A stretch of 64,000 nucleotides of DNA, taken from Rhodoferax sp. GW822-FHT02A01. Lineage in GTDB: Bacteria > Pseudomonadota > Gammaproteobacteria > Burkholderiales > Burkholderiaceae_C. The notes below the pieces were generated by a model. The model was not told the origin of the DNA, did not search any database, and saw only the letters and a list, made by a program, of their open reading frames with translations. Below, in pieces: positions 54,570-63,259 of this stretch; position 1 is the first letter of the stretch, and every line of letters starts with the position of its first letter. The DNA is taken from the NCBI RefSeq assembly GCF_038784515.1, contig NZ_CP152376.1, positions 3,844,001-3,908,000 of the forward strand. Reading direction: 5' to 3'. The position numbers and the translations under genes are program-made.

Positions 54570-56552
54570 ATGTCTTATCTCGTGCTCGCCCGCAAGTACC
54601 GTCCCCGCAATTTCACCGAAATGGTGGGCCAGGACCATGTGGTGCAGGCATTGACCAACGCGCTGACGACGCAGCGCCTGCACCATGCCTACCTGTTCAC
54701 CGGCACCCGCGGCGTGGGCAAGACTACGGTGTCACGTATCCTGGCCAAATCGCTCAATTGCCAGGGCCCGGACGGGCAGGGCGGCATTACCGCTACCCCT
54801 TGTGGCGTGTGCCAGGCGTGCACCGACATCGACAGTGGTCGGTTTGTTGATTACACAGAGCTCGATGCCGCCTCCAACCGCGGCGTGGATGAAGTCCAGG
54901 CCCTGCTGGAGCAGGCTGTTTACAAGCCGGTGCAGGGGCGCTTCAAGGTCTTCATGATCGACGAGGTGCACATGCTCACCAACACGGCTTTCAATGCCAT
55001 GTTGAAGACGCTGGAAGAGCCGCCCGAATACCTGAAATTTGTGCTGGCCACCACCGATCCGCAGAAGGTGCCGGTCACGGTGCTGTCGCGCTGCCTGCAG
55101 TTCAATCTGCGGCCGATGGCACCCGAGACCGTGCGCGAGCATCTGCAGCAGGTGCTGCAGCTCGAAAATGTGGAAGCGGAGCCGCAGGCCTTGCGCCTGC
55201 TGGCGCGCGCCGCGCGTGGCTCCATGCGCGATGCGCTGAGCCTGACCGACCAGGCCATTGCCTTTGGTTCCGGGCAACTGCAAGAGGCCACGGTGCGCCA
55301 GATGCTGGGCAGCGTGGACCGCGGCTATGTGTTCCGGCTGATTGAAGCCTTGGCTGCTGGCGACGGCAAGACCGTGGTGGAAACTTCGGAGACCTTGCGT
55401 CTCAATGGTCTGAGTGCTGCGTCCACGCTGGAAGAAATGTCCACTGTCCTGCAGCGCATGGCCGTGCTGCAGGCTGCAGGCCCCACGGATGCGGACGAGT
55501 CTGACCCGGAAGCGGCCGATCTGGCCCGCCTTGCCGATCTGCTGCCCGCGGACGAAACCCAGTTGCTCTACAGCATCTGTCTGCATGGCCGTGCGGATCT
55601 GGGGCTGGCCCCGGACGAGTACGCGGCGCTCACCATGGTGCTGCTGCGTCTGCTGGCCTTCAAGCCATCGGCTGAAAAAAAAACTCTAGCGAAAGCTGAA
55701 CCCCGCGCCGCAGCTGCGCCCGCAGCGGCGGCTGCTCCGCAACGCGTGGCCGTAGCGGCGCCAGTGGCGGAAGTCCCCCAACGCACAACTGCTTCGCCAC
55801 CAGCGACAGCGCCTTCGGCACAACCGGCCCCGCGCGCGGTGCAGCCATGGGAGGATGCACCTGCGCCTGAGCCCGTTGTTGCAAAACCAGTAGCTCCGGC
55901 ACCGGTTGCCGTACCGGTACAGCCTCGGGAGCCCATACCCGGCCCGCAGCCGGTGGAGCCCCACGACGGCTTGCCCGCAGGGCAACGTCTGGCTGTGATG
56001 GACAGCGACCCGCGCAGCGATGCCGAGGCCGAAGACGATTCTTTGCAAACCAGTGATTTGCGGTTGCCGGCTACACCTGCCAAGGTGCTGGCCGTGCCGG
56101 TGGTGCGCCAGCAGGCCGAATCGCGCGTCGATCTGGGCGTGAGCCCGGCGGCACCCGTGCTGATACCCACGGAAGAGGGCGACTTCTGGCACGCCACGGT
56201 GCAGCAGCTGATTGCGGCGGAGGCCATCAACGCCTTGGTGCGTGAGCTGGCCTTGCAGTCACAGCTGGTGGCGCGGGATACCGACCAGTGGCTGCTGCGC
56301 GTGGAGCGCGAAACGCTCAACCAGCCCGGTTCGCGTGACCGCCTGACCACGGCACTGCGCGGCGCCGGTTTTGATGTGCGGCTGGCGGTGGAGATCGGCC
56401 GCATCACCGATTGCCCGGCCCGTCGCAATGCGGCGGCGTCCGAGGAAAAGCAGCGCGCTGCCGAAAAGATAATTCTGGACGACCCGTTTGTGCAGACGAT
56501 GATGCGGGACTTTGGCGCGAAAATCGTGCCCGGCTCCATCAAGCCCTTGTAA
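54570..56552 (+). CDS. dnaX: DNA polymerase III tau (and probably gamma) subunit
   Basis: 660 residues. Clamp-loader ATPase: Walker A GTRGVGKT (about 45-52), zinc cysteines in the CGVCQACTD module, Walker B with DEVHML (about 131), sensor LSRC (about 172). A Pro/Ala-rich linker (about 375-530) leads to the tau domain that binds the polymerase. At 55675-55683 there are nine A residues; a -1 shift there stops at TGA 55697 and a +1 shift at TAG 55687. Slippage would thus give a gamma form of about 370-375 residues. Confidence 0.96.
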   Translation: MSYLVLARKYRPRNFTEMVGQDHVVQALTNALTTQRLHHAYLFTGTRGVGKTTVSRILAKSLNCQGPDGQGGITATPCGVCQACTDIDSGRFVDYTELDAASNRGVDEVQALLEQAVYKPVQGRFKVFMIDEVHMLTNTAFNAMLKTLEEPPEYLKFVLATTDPQKVPVTVLSRCLQFNLRPMAPETVREHLQQVLQLENVEAEPQALRLLARAARGSMRDALSLTDQAIAFGSGQLQEATVRQMLGSVDRGYVFRLIEALAAGDGKTVVETSETLRLNGLSAASTLEEMSTVLQRMAVLQAAGPTDADESDPEAADLARLADLLPADETQLLYSICLHGRADLGLAPDEYAALTMVLLRLLAFKPSAEKKTLAKAEPRAAAAPAAAAAPQRVAVAAPVAEVPQRTTASPPATAPSAQPAPRAVQPWEDAPAPEPVVAKPVAPAPVAVPVQPREPIPGPQPVEPHDGLPAGQRLAVMDSDPRSDAEAEDDSLQTSDLRLPATPAKVLAVPVVRQQAESRVDLGVSPAAPVLIPTEEGDFWHATVQQLIAAEAINALVRELALQSQLVARDTDQWLLRVERETLNQPGSRDRLTTALRGAGFDVRLAVEIGRITDCPARRNAAASEEKQRAAEKIILDDPFVQTMMRDFGAKIVPGSIKPL

Positions 56553-56577
56553 TTTTTAAACCCCTCGAAGGAAAAAC

Positions 56578-56910
56578 ATGTTCAACAAAGGACAACTCGC
56601 CGGACTGATGAAGCAAGCGCAGGCGATGCAGGACAATATGAAGAAGGCCCAGGACGAACTGGGTCTGATCGAAGTCAGCGGCGAATCCGGCGCTGGCCTG
56701 GTCAAGGTGACCATGACCTGCAAGCACGACGTCAAGCGCGTGATCATTGACCCCAGCTTGCTGGCTGAAGACAAGGACATGCTGGAAGACCTGGTGGCTG
56801 CAGCATTCAACGCCGCAGTGCGCAAGGCCGAGGAAACGTCCACCGAGAAAATGGCCAAGATCACTGCAGGCATGCCCGGTCTGCCCGGTGGCATGAAGTT
56901 CCCGTTCTGA
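56578..56910 (+). CDS. ybaB: YbaB/EbfC nucleoid-associated protein
   Basis: 110 residues, begins [18 protein letters not shown] with the typical coiled helix, then the [20 protein letters not shown] strands and a Gly/Pro-rich tail [11 protein letters not shown]. Binds DNA as a dimer. Stands in the conserved dnaX-ybaB-recR order, 25 bases after dnaX with a GAAGGA ribosome site. Confidence 0.96.
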   Translation: MFNKGQLAGLMKQAQAMQDNMKKAQDELGLIEVSGESGAGLVKVTMTCKHDVKRVIIDPSLLAEDKDMLEDLVAAAFNAAVRKAEETSTEKMAKITAGMPGLPGGMKFPF

Positions 56911-56928
56911 TCACGCACCCTCCATTGC

Positions 56929-57519
56929 ATGTCTGATGCCCATTCGCTGGACGCACTGATCCAGGCGCTCAAGCGCCTGCCGGGCGTGGGCGTGAAGTCG
57001 GCGCAGCGCATGGCGTTCCATTTGCTGCAGCACGACCGCGCGGCGGCACACAACCTGGCGCGTGCATTGGACGATGCCTGCAAGCTCACGCGGCACTGCG
57101 AGCTGTGCAACACCTTTACCGAGCACGCGGTGTGCGACACCTGCATGAATGCTGCGCGCGACCAGACCAAGCTGTGCGTGGTCGAGACCCCGGCCGACCA
57201 GTCAGCCATGGAGCGCACCGGCGCCTACAAGGGGCTGTACTTTGTGCTGATGGGCAAGCTTAGCCCGCTCGATGGCATTGGGCCGAATGAGCTGGGTCTT
57301 AAGAAGCTGTTCGAGCGCGCCTGCGACGGTGTGGTGCAGGAGGTCATCTTGGCCACCAACTTCACGGCCGAAGGCGAGGCTACTGCGCACGTCATCAGCG
57401 AAGGGCTCAAGGCCCGCGGCATCAAACCCACACGGCTGGCGCGCGGCGTGCCCGTGGGGAGCGAACTGGAATACGTGGATCTGGGCACCATTGCCCACGC
57501 GCTGGTGGACCGGCGCTAG
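56929..57519 (+). CDS. recR: Recombination mediator RecR
   Basis: 196 residues. Helix-hairpin-helix [15 protein letters not shown]4 zinc finger (CELC ... CDTC), Toprim domain beginning LCVVETPAD, and Walker-like C-terminus [14 protein letters not shown]. Works with RecO/RecF to load RecA at gaps. Ends 14 bases before the convergent mltD stop. Confidence 0.97.
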   Translation: MSDAHSLDALIQALKRLPGVGVKSAQRMAFHLLQHDRAAAHNLARALDDACKLTRHCELCNTFTEHAVCDTCMNAARDQTKLCVVETPADQSAMERTGAYKGLYFVLMGKLSPLDGIGPNELGLKKLFERACDGVVQEVILATNFTAEGEATAHVISEGLKARGIKPTRLARGVPVGSELEYVDLGTIAHALVDRR

Positions 57520-57533
57520 GCCGGTCCCGCCCG

Positions 57534-59126
57534 TTACTTTTTCTTGCGTACTTTCTTTACTGGCGCCGTGGGGCGCGCCGCGACGGCCTTGGTCTTGCGC
57601 ACCGCGGGCTCCGCAGCCCTGCGATCAGAGGATGCAGCCTTGCTGGCCTGGCTTTGTGGCAGGAACAGGATCACCGGCTGCTTGGCCTTGAAACTAGCCG
57701 ACGCGCTGACGCTGTTCCACTGTGCCACATTGGCCACCGTGACTTTGTATTTGGCAGCCACGGACGCGACCGTCGCCCCCTTGACCGCGTGCACAATGGT
57801 CTTCTTCAGCACGATCTCGGGTGCCAGCGACACTTGACCGCCGTCGGCCACCTGGCTGGTGACTTCCTGTTCATTGTGTGCGGCACGCGGAACCAGCAGT
57901 GCGGAGCCGGGACGGATCAGCATGCGCGGCGGAATGTTGTTGACGCTGCGAAACTCCGCTTCTCCCATGCCAACCTTTTTGGCAGCATCTACCGGGCGCA
58001 TGGTGGTAGGCGCCACCCATACGGTCCAGCTGGCCAGCCTGCCGCCGGTATACGCGTCCAGATTGGTCTGGAAGACCTTTGCGTTGTCCCAAGGCAGCAG
58101 GATCTGCGGAGTGCCCGCAGCCATGATCACCGGCTTGTTGATGGAGGGGTTGAGCGCCTTGAAGTCGTCGATGGGCACCTCGGCCAGCTTGGCGGCAATG
58201 GCCACGTCCATATCGCGGCGGATGGTGACCGTATCAAAGTACGGGTGGTTTCCGATATCGGGCAGGCGGGAGTTGAAGGCATCCGGCTGGCCTACGATGT
58301 TTTTGATGGCCTGCAGCTTGGGCACGTACATGCGCGTTTCCATGGGCATGGTCAGGTCCTGGTAGCCCGTACCCAGGCCCGCGCGCTGGTTCTTGCTGAT
58401 GGCGCGACCCACACTGCCTTCACCCCAGTTGTAGGCCGCCAGCGCCAGGTGCCAGTCGCCAAACATGTTGTAGAGCTTTTGCAGGTAATCCAGGGCGGCA
58501 CGGGTGGAGGCGAGCACATCGCGCCGGTCATCGCGAAACACGTTTTGCTTGAGCTCAAAAGTGCGGCCGGTAGCGGGCATGAATTGCCACATGCCGGCGG
58601 CCTTGGCGCTGGACACCGCCTGCGGGTTGAAGGCGCTCTCCACAAAAGGCAGCAGGGCCAGCTCGGTGGGCATGTTGCGCAGTTCCAGTTCCTCAACAAT
58701 GTAGAAGAGATACTTCTTGGAGCGCTCGGTCATGCGGAAGATGTAGTCCGGCCGGGTTGCGTACCACTGCTCGCGGTCGTGTACCAGATCGTTGTCCAGG
58801 TCCGGCATGGCGTAACTGCGGCGGATGCGCTCCCACAGATCCTTGGGCGGTTCCATGGACGCCACGGCACGTGAGCTGCGTTGGTCAGCCTGCGGTGAGA
58901 AACCATAGTCGGCAACCGGCCCGTTGGCGACTGAACCGGTGACTGCCGGGGTGGACGCGCGGGGGCGCACTGGGGACGGTGCAGGCTGGGTACGGGGTAC
59001 AGCTCCTGTTTGCTGGCCTGGTGTCGGTTCCAGGGTGTTGGGTGGGGCCGGCACGGGGTCGACCACTGTCGCGCAACCTGTGAGCCATACCAGTGCACAC
59101 AGGCCGAGCAGTTTCAAACCATTCAT
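57534..59126 (-). CDS. mltD: Membrane-bound lytic murein transglycosylase D
   Basis: About 530 residues from the ATG at 59126. Lipobox LVWLTGC, a Pro-rich linker, then an SLT domain with catalytic Glu in LLPFVESAFNP, SSAKAAGMWQFMPATGR and the ALAAYNWGEGSV segment. One LysM-like segment around residues 355-400 and a second near 455-500 bind peptidoglycan. Basic tail. It cleaves murein glycan strands at the outer membrane. The ATG overlaps the gloB stop (ATGA). Confidence 0.93.
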   Translation of the reverse strand: MNGLKLLGLCALVWLTGCATVVDPVPAPPNTLEPTPGQQTGAVPRTQPAPSPVRPRASTPAVTGSVANGPVADYGFSPQADQRSSRAVASMEPPKDLWERIRRSYAMPDLDNDLVHDREQWYATRPDYIFRMTERSKKYLFYIVEELELRNMPTELALLPFVESAFNPQAVSSAKAAGMWQFMPATGRTFELKQNVFRDDRRDVLASTRAALDYLQKLYNMFGDWHLALAAYNWGEGSVGRAISKNQRAGLGTGYQDLTMPMETRMYVPKLQAIKNIVGQPDAFNSRLPDIGNHPYFDTVTIRRDMDVAIAAKLAEVPIDDFKALNPSINKPVIMAAGTPQILLPWDNAKVFQTNLDAYTGGRLASWTVWVAPTTMRPVDAAKKVGMGEAEFRSVNNIPPRMLIRPGSALLVPRAAHNEQEVTSQVADGGQVSLAPEIVLKKTIVHAVKGATVASVAAKYKVTVANVAQWNSVSASASFKAKQPVILFLPQSQASKAASSDRRAAEPAVRKTKAVAARPTAPVKKVRKKK

Positions 59127-59893
59127 CGGTATTCGTTCTTCCATTGGCGCAACGTTGCAAATGCGCCTGCTTGCTCGGTCATCGCAGCATCATGCGTGCG
59201 GGCGGCGGCCATCACGGCAGGCACGCGACTGCGAAGAAAGGGGTTGATTCTGCGTTCCAGAGCAATCGTAGAGGGCAGGGTGGGTGTGTTGCGGCTGCGC
59301 AGCTCCTGGCAATGGGTGTTGTATTGCTGCAGGTCGACATTGGCGGGCTCTACCGCCAGCGCAAATTTTAGGTTGCTCAGAGTGTATTCGTGGGTGCAGC
59401 AGACGCGCGTCGTATCGGGCAGTGCCGCCAGGCTGTCAAGCGATGCCAGCATCTGGGCGGGTGTGCCTTCAAAGAGCCTGCCGCAACCACCGCTGAACAG
59501 CGTATCGCCACAGAACAATAGCGGAGCGCCGTTCCAGTCTTCGCAGTAATAGGCGATGTGCCCTGCGGTGTGGCCGGGCACGTCGATGACGCGGAACGTC
59601 AAACCCATGGCTGTGCAGCTGTCGGTGCCGCTCAGACGTTTCAAGGGCTCAGGCATTTCCTCACCGGCCGGGCCGAAAACCTGGGCGCTGGTGGTATCAC
59701 GCAACTGCGCTACACCGCCGGTGTGATCCGCATGGTGGTGCGTGACTAAAATGGTTTCGAGTTGCAGGCCTTCGCGCTGAAGGGCCTCAAGCACCGGTTG
59801 GGCATCACCTGGATCCACCACCAGTGCTTTGCGCCCGTCGTGCAGCATCCAAATATAGTTGTCAGCAAAAGCAGGCAGCGGAATTAACTTCAT
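59123..59893 (-). CDS. gloB: Hydroxyacylglutathione hydrolase (glyoxalase II)
   Basis: About 256 residues from the ATG at 59893; longer frames add no family sequence. Metallo-beta-lactamase fold: THHHADHTGG, the second metal ligands in VPGHTAGHIAYY, LFCGDTLFSGGCGRLFEG and CCTHEYTLSNL. It hydrolyses S-lactoylglutathione, finishing methylglyoxal detoxification. A -10 TATAAT stands at 59909-59904 (minus strand). The prophage-like block begins just upstream of this promoter. Confidence 0.95.
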   Translation of the reverse strand: MKLIPLPAFADNYIWMLHDGRKALVVDPGDAQPVLEALQREGLQLETILVTHHHADHTGGVAQLRDTTSAQVFGPAGEEMPEPLKRLSGTDSCTAMGLTFRVIDVPGHTAGHIAYYCEDWNGAPLLFCGDTLFSGGCGRLFEGTPAQMLASLDSLAALPDTTRVCCTHEYTLSNLKFALAVEPANVDLQQYNTHCQELRSRNTPTLPSTIALERRINPFLRSRVPAVMAAARTHDAAMTEQAGAFATLRQWKNEYR

Positions 59894-59903
59894 GAGTGAA
59901 TCG

Positions 59904-59909
59904 ATTATA
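59904..59909 (-). promoter_or_regulatory. -10 hexamer of the gloB promoter
   Basis: Perfect TATAAT on the minus strand, 11 bases before the gloB ATG, or a start just upstream of it. No strong -35 is present, possibly because the foreign block replaced the native upstream sequence. Confidence 0.4.
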
Positions 59910-59955
59910 AGTTGGAGCGATTCCCAATGAAGGGGTGCCGTTGTCACACTTTGTG

Positions 59956-60186
59956 TCACACCAAACCGGCTTCTCGCATGGTTGAGTTTAGCTTCATGGC
60001 CTTTTCAACCTGGCGCTTTACATGGGCATCAAAGTCTTCTTTGCGCACGTAAAGTGGGCCCTTGCGGGTGCCAGAAAGCCGAAAGGCAGGGAATGGCAGC
60101 AGACCCAGGGAGGCCTTGCGTTGGGCAATGCGTTCGGACAGCCCCAGATCGCCGCAGATGCTCGAAAGCAATAAAAGATCATCCAT
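59956..60186 (-). CDS. PrtN/excisionase-like small DNA-binding protein
   Basis: 76 residues with AAGGAG upstream of the ATG. It resembles pyocin activator PrtN and phage excisionase-type winged helices: a region of FPAFRLSGTRKGPLYVRKEDFDAHVKRQ after a helix-turn-helix-like start. Last gene of the minus-strand phage-like block, next to host gloB, the usual place of an excisionase, but no integrase is seen on this side. Family call by pattern only. Confidence 0.55.
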   Translation of the reverse strand: MDDLLLLSSICGDLGLSERIAQRKASLGLLPFPAFRLSGTRKGPLYVRKEDFDAHVKRQVEKAMKLNSTMREAGLV

Positions 60187-60379
60187 TTAAACACTCCTTG
60201 TATTCCTCAACAGCCCGCTCTGCCACATCCTCGGGCTTTTCCCAGGCCAGTCCGGACGCGCCGTTTTCCCATGACTGCTTTTCAGCGCATTGACCGGCCA
60301 TACTCAGGGCCTGGGGCCAATCCTTGACCACAGCATTGATTTGCCTGGCGCAGGCGTTTACCCATTCGCGGCGGGTCAT
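60179..60379 (-). CDS. Phage-like hypothetical protein, 66 residues
   Basis: Starts MTRREWVNACARQINAVV; helical and rich in Trp and Ala. Overlaps its neighbours by 8 and 4 bases, the packing typical of phage early genes. No function recognised. Confidence 0.6.
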   Translation of the reverse strand: MTRREWVNACARQINAVVKDWPQALSMAGQCAEKQSWENGASGLAWEKPEDVAERAVEEYKECLNG

Positions 60380-61008
60380 TTCTTCTCTCCTATGCCGTGG
60401 GCGCGTAACTCAAACTTGTTTGCGTAGTACTCGCTGCATTCATAGCAGGTCATGTCGTACACGCCGACAGTGGGATTGTTTCCTTGCTTGAAATGTTGGC
60501 AACTGGCGCACCCCATATTGGATGTGTTCAATGATTCCTTGACTGGCGCTGTGCCTGGTGCTGGTGGTAGTGGCATCCAGTGGGTGTAAAAGCACTCTTC
60601 GCCATCAATTTTTGCGGAGTGAAGCATGTTCCGCAAGTAATGGCCCGTCTCGATCTTCATCTGCCCGGACTGGCTCAAACATAGTACTTCCTCAGTGCTT
60701 GAGGGCGCGCTTTCAATCGGCCTCCATGTCGGCTCAGGTGCTGGCTGTGGGGATGGCTTGCACACAGAACAGCCACTCCAAGCAAGCGCCTCATGGATAG
60801 CATCGCGCAACCGTGGGTAAGCGGCGGTATCCCAGCACTCTGGGTAGTGCAGCATGGTTGCCCAGTTCACCGGGAAATTGTCTACCGGCTCCGTCTCTGG
60901 CTGTGCAAGCGCGGCGCGGAGTGCTACGGCAGTAGCTTCTGTGTTGTCGCCAAAATATAGCTCTAGAGAGTCTGCAGCCCGCTCCATCAATTCCCGGCTT
61001 ACTTGCAT
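60376..61008 (-). CDS. Phage-like protein with DUF551-type region
   Basis: 210 residues. Residues about 95-155 show the DUF551 pattern: WRPIESAPSS near the beginning and THWMPLPPAP at the end. The C-terminal 50 residues carry two cysteine pairs (CASCQHF, CYECSEYY) that may bind zinc. DUF551 proteins are common in prophages; their role is unknown. AAGGAGG ribosome site lies within the end of the upstream small gene. Confidence 0.7.
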   Translation of the reverse strand: MQVSRELMERAADSLELYFGDNTEATAVALRAALAQPETEPVDNFPVNWATMLHYPECWDTAAYPRLRDAIHEALAWSGCSVCKPSPQPAPEPTWRPIESAPSSTEEVLCLSQSGQMKIETGHYLRNMLHSAKIDGEECFYTHWMPLPPAPGTAPVKESLNTSNMGCASCQHFKQGNNPTVGVYDMTCYECSEYYANKFELRAHGIGEKK

Positions 61009-61139
61009 GATGCCTCCTTAGCGCCCAGCAGTGTGAATAAGCCAATGCGCGAGCCGCAGCGCCAGCACCCGGCTACCTTGCCCCATGCACACTCAGGGCA
61101 ACCGATTGCCAGCTTGCGTAGTTCTGTTGTGTCAATCAT
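60999..61139 (-). CDS. Very small zinc-ribbon protein, 46 residues
   Basis: ATG at 61139 in an overlapping ATGA with the upstream gene, stop at 60999. Two CxxC pairs, CPEC and CWRC, nine residues apart (MIDTTELRKLAIG precedes), make a small zinc ribbon. Its 3' end carries the AAGGAGG ribosome site of the next gene. Too short for common gene finders but fits the tight packing of the block. Confidence 0.65.
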   Translation of the reverse strand: MIDTTELRKLAIGCPECAWGKVAGCWRCGSRIGLFTLLGAKEASCK

Positions 61140-61819
61140 TTGGATGCCTCCAGCACTTCATTGATGCGGGTGAGGGCGGCGTCGATCTGCTCATTGGCTT
61201 CATCGTCACTGCCATCCACAGCTTCCGGGCAACGATCTCGATACCAGTCGAGGCCGGTCTTTGCAGTATCCAGCGCATCCCTCGCAGCCTCCAGAGCCTC
61301 CTTGGCCTGTGCTTGCTGGGGTGCCGCGTTCTTTGAGCGCAGGGCGGATTCGATGGCGCGGGCGAATGGAACGGCCCGTATATAGTTGCGGCTGCTACCC
61401 GGCCACATCGCGTTGATTTCCTCATCCGTCAGCCCCACCCATGCGCTGGCTGGCTGCTGTTCTTCAACATGCTTATGACCAGAAAACTCCAGCATATCTT
61501 CATAAGTGAACAGTGGCTCAACCAGGTCATCGTGTTGTGGAACACCGCCATTACTGAGAACTTCTAGAACCTGATTTGCATGGGTCTGCAGATCAATGAA
61601 TGGAGCACCAGATTTGGCACGCCAACTCTTAGGTGTTGGAATGTGACGCTGAGCTGGTGCCATAGCGTTAGCTGGGGCTTTGGGCGCGGCGCTGGCTGGC
61701 TGCTTAGTTGCCATCAGTACGGCTTCAAGGTCTGAGCGCATCATGTCGCTGGCGGCGTAGTCTTTGGGCTGGCCGTGTTGCGCGAATGTCAACAAACGGG
61801 TAATGTGTGCGGGTGTCAT
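61136..61819 (-). CDS. Phage-like hypothetical protein, about 227 residues
   Basis: Start at the ATG 61819 (MTPAHITRLLTFAQHG) with AAAGGA upstream; a longer frame to 61921 overlaps the preceding gene. Contains low-complexity PASAAPKAPANAMAP, then a region with LTDEEINAMWPGSSRNY, and a C-terminal coiled coil (AKEALEAARDALDTAK). Composite proteins of this sort are common in Burkholderiales prophages. Function unknown. Confidence 0.6.
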   Translation of the reverse strand: MTPAHITRLLTFAQHGQPKDYAASDMMRSDLEAVLMATKQPASAAPKAPANAMAPAQRHIPTPKSWRAKSGAPFIDLQTHANQVLEVLSNGGVPQHDDLVEPLFTYEDMLEFSGHKHVEEQQPASAWVGLTDEEINAMWPGSSRNYIRAVPFARAIESALRSKNAAPQQAQAKEALEAARDALDTAKTGLDWYRDRCPEAVDGSDDEANEQIDAALTRINEVLEASK

Positions 61820-61820
61820 A

Positions 61821-62336
61821 TCAATCCTTTGTATACAGCTTGGTGCCAACAGGCGGAACTTCTTTGTAGAAGTGCGTGCGAATCTGGATTGCGTTGAATG
61901 GCTTGCCCATGTCTTCGGCAACTATTTCACCAACAGGTTCTCGTTGTACCTCGCTGGCTGGCTGCTGGGGTGCTTGGTGGAGGTAAAGACTGGCATCTTG
62001 CGGTATCGCAATAGACCCAAGAACGGTCGTAATGTGCACGCCATTTTCGTTGACATAGGCGGAGCCGAAGTGTGCCACCGGTTCCGCTTCCCGCGCATCC
62101 TTGATGATCCGGTCGAGGGTGGCTAGGGTGCGTGACGCGTTGACTAAGGCCCCGCCTGCTTGCTCCGCAACATCTTCGTGCAGCGCCAACGGGCACTTAT
62201 CTGTGATACCGGCATCTGCCATTGCAGCGTACGACGTTGACGCAATAGCCTCGTTCTTTTTGTGAACAAACCGTAATGCGTATTCAATCTGTGCCAGTGC
62301 CTCGCGCACAGCTTCCAGTTTGGTGATGTCAGTCAT
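61821..62336 (-). CDS. Phage-like hypothetical protein, 171 residues
   Basis: Begins MTDITKLEAVREALAQIEYAL (helical), a central helix with LVNASRTLATLDRIIKDA and a C-terminal beta part (AHFGSAYVNENGVHI, VGTKLYTKD). No motif recognised. Overlaps the upstream gene by 8 bases and is followed by the next start after 1 base. Confidence 0.6.
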   Translation of the reverse strand: MTDITKLEAVREALAQIEYALRFVHKKNEAIASTSYAAMADAGITDKCPLALHEDVAEQAGGALVNASRTLATLDRIIKDAREAEPVAHFGSAYVNENGVHITTVLGSIAIPQDASLYLHQAPQQPASEVQREPVGEIVAEDMGKPFNAIQIRTHFYKEVPPVGTKLYTKD

Positions 62337-62697
62337 TGGGTTGGTCCTTAGTTGGAAAAATACTTATATCAACCCATCGGCGGTCACTGAAGACAGGGAA
62401 GTACAGGCTACATGCCTGCCTGCCATGCGGTTTCTCGGACCAGTCTACAGTTGAGTAAACAACATTTTCCTTGCCATCGGCAAAACGCAAGCCACAGCTT
62501 TGCGCTATCAGCTTCAATAGCTGCTCGCCATTGCCGCGAGCCTTCTCGTCCCAAGGCACCAATAACAAATCAAGGTCGCGGGTAAACGATCCGTGCATGA
62601 CGCAGGCGTATCCGTACTGCCATGCAATGATGCGGGCTTGTGTGTAGACGCGCGCATAGTCAGGGTCCACAATACCGTAAGGTTGTCCGTCTTTCAT
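62329..62697 (-). CDS. Putative nucleotidyltransferase-fold phage protein
   Basis: 122 residues. VMHGSFTRDLDLLLVPW matches the G-S-x(n)-D-x-D signature of the polymerase-beta-like nucleotidyltransferase fold (metal-binding Asp pair). ARIIAWQYGYA precedes it and a strand with RRWVDISIFP follows, which could give the third acidic residue. Substrate unknown; such small proteins in phages may modify nucleotides or RNA, or serve in toxin or defence functions. Confidence 0.55.
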   Translation of the reverse strand: MKDGQPYGIVDPDYARVYTQARIIAWQYGYACVMHGSFTRDLDLLLVPWDEKARGNGEQLLKLIAQSCGLRFADGKENVVYSTVDWSEKPHGRQACSLYFPVFSDRRWVDISIFPTKDQPND

Positions 62698-62891
62698 GAT
62701 GCGTCTTTCACTGGCTTGGCGATGAGTGGCGGAATAACCTTGAAGCGAGTCTCGGCCTTTTCTGCTGCCTCACTGAGGTCCATGTGCATAATTTGCCAAT
62801 CTTGTAAGCTGCGATCTTTCTTGGCCTCAAGAACAAGCCTTGCTATTTCCAAGAGCTGATCATGGATATCTTTATCAACAGTAATCTTCAT
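62694..62891 (-). CDS. Phage-like hypothetical protein, 65 residues
   Basis: Starts MKITVDKDIHDQLLEIARL; looks like a short ribbon-helix or coiled protein with many Lys and Asp. Overlaps the next gene by 4 bases (ATGA). No function recognised. Confidence 0.6.
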   Translation of the reverse strand: MKITVDKDIHDQLLEIARLVLEAKKDRSLQDWQIMHMDLSEAAEKAETRFKVIPPLIAKPVKDAS

Positions 62892-63259
62892 TAGATAGCC
62901 TCTTGGGTAGTTTTAATTTTTGGGTGCAATTCGTATTCCCCAACTTGTAATTCGTACATTTCATCCAGTCGCTCAAGATCAATAGATTTGGAATCCCCAT
63001 TCATCTTTACAACGACTGTGCACACCGGCTGCGAATGAATAGCCGCCTCACGCGCAAGCGCTGCGTCTCGCTCGGCCTCTGCTGCTGCCAACTTGGTGCG
63101 GAGTTGTTCAATTTCAATGTCTTTAGGCGACTTCTGGATGGGTGTATTAAGCGGCACCCAATGCGCCTTGGAATCTCCACAGGAATGCGGCTGTACGCAA
63201 TCTGGAAGGCCAAACGAGTCAGAGTATTTGCACGTCATGCAGCTTGGTTCTTGGCTCAT
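62891..63259 (-). CDS. Phage-like protein with N-terminal cysteine cluster
   Basis: 122 residues. N-terminal CMTCKYSDSF and later cysteines (CVQPHSCGD) suggest a small zinc site; then a coiled coil (IEQLRTKLAAAEAERDAAL) and a beta tail. Similar coiled segments occur in the two upstream genes, which hints at a repeated family. Abuts the downstream gene at one base. Confidence 0.6.
   Translation of the reverse strand: MSQEPSCMTCKYSDSFGLPDCVQPHSCGDSKAHWVPLNTPIQKSPKDIEIEQLRTKLAAAEAERDAALAREAAIHSQPVCTVVVKMNGDSKSIDLERLDEMYELQVGEYELHPKIKTTQEAI

Noticed and set aside
54182..54850. Plus-strand open frame across the ffs region into dnaX
   Set aside because: The region is explained by SRP RNA on the other strand and by the dnaX start.
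59942..59961. TGTCACAC direct repeats as a Pho box
   Set aside because: The step is 12 bp rather than 11, no -10 follows and no phosphate gene is adjacent; kept only as a possible attachment-site feature.
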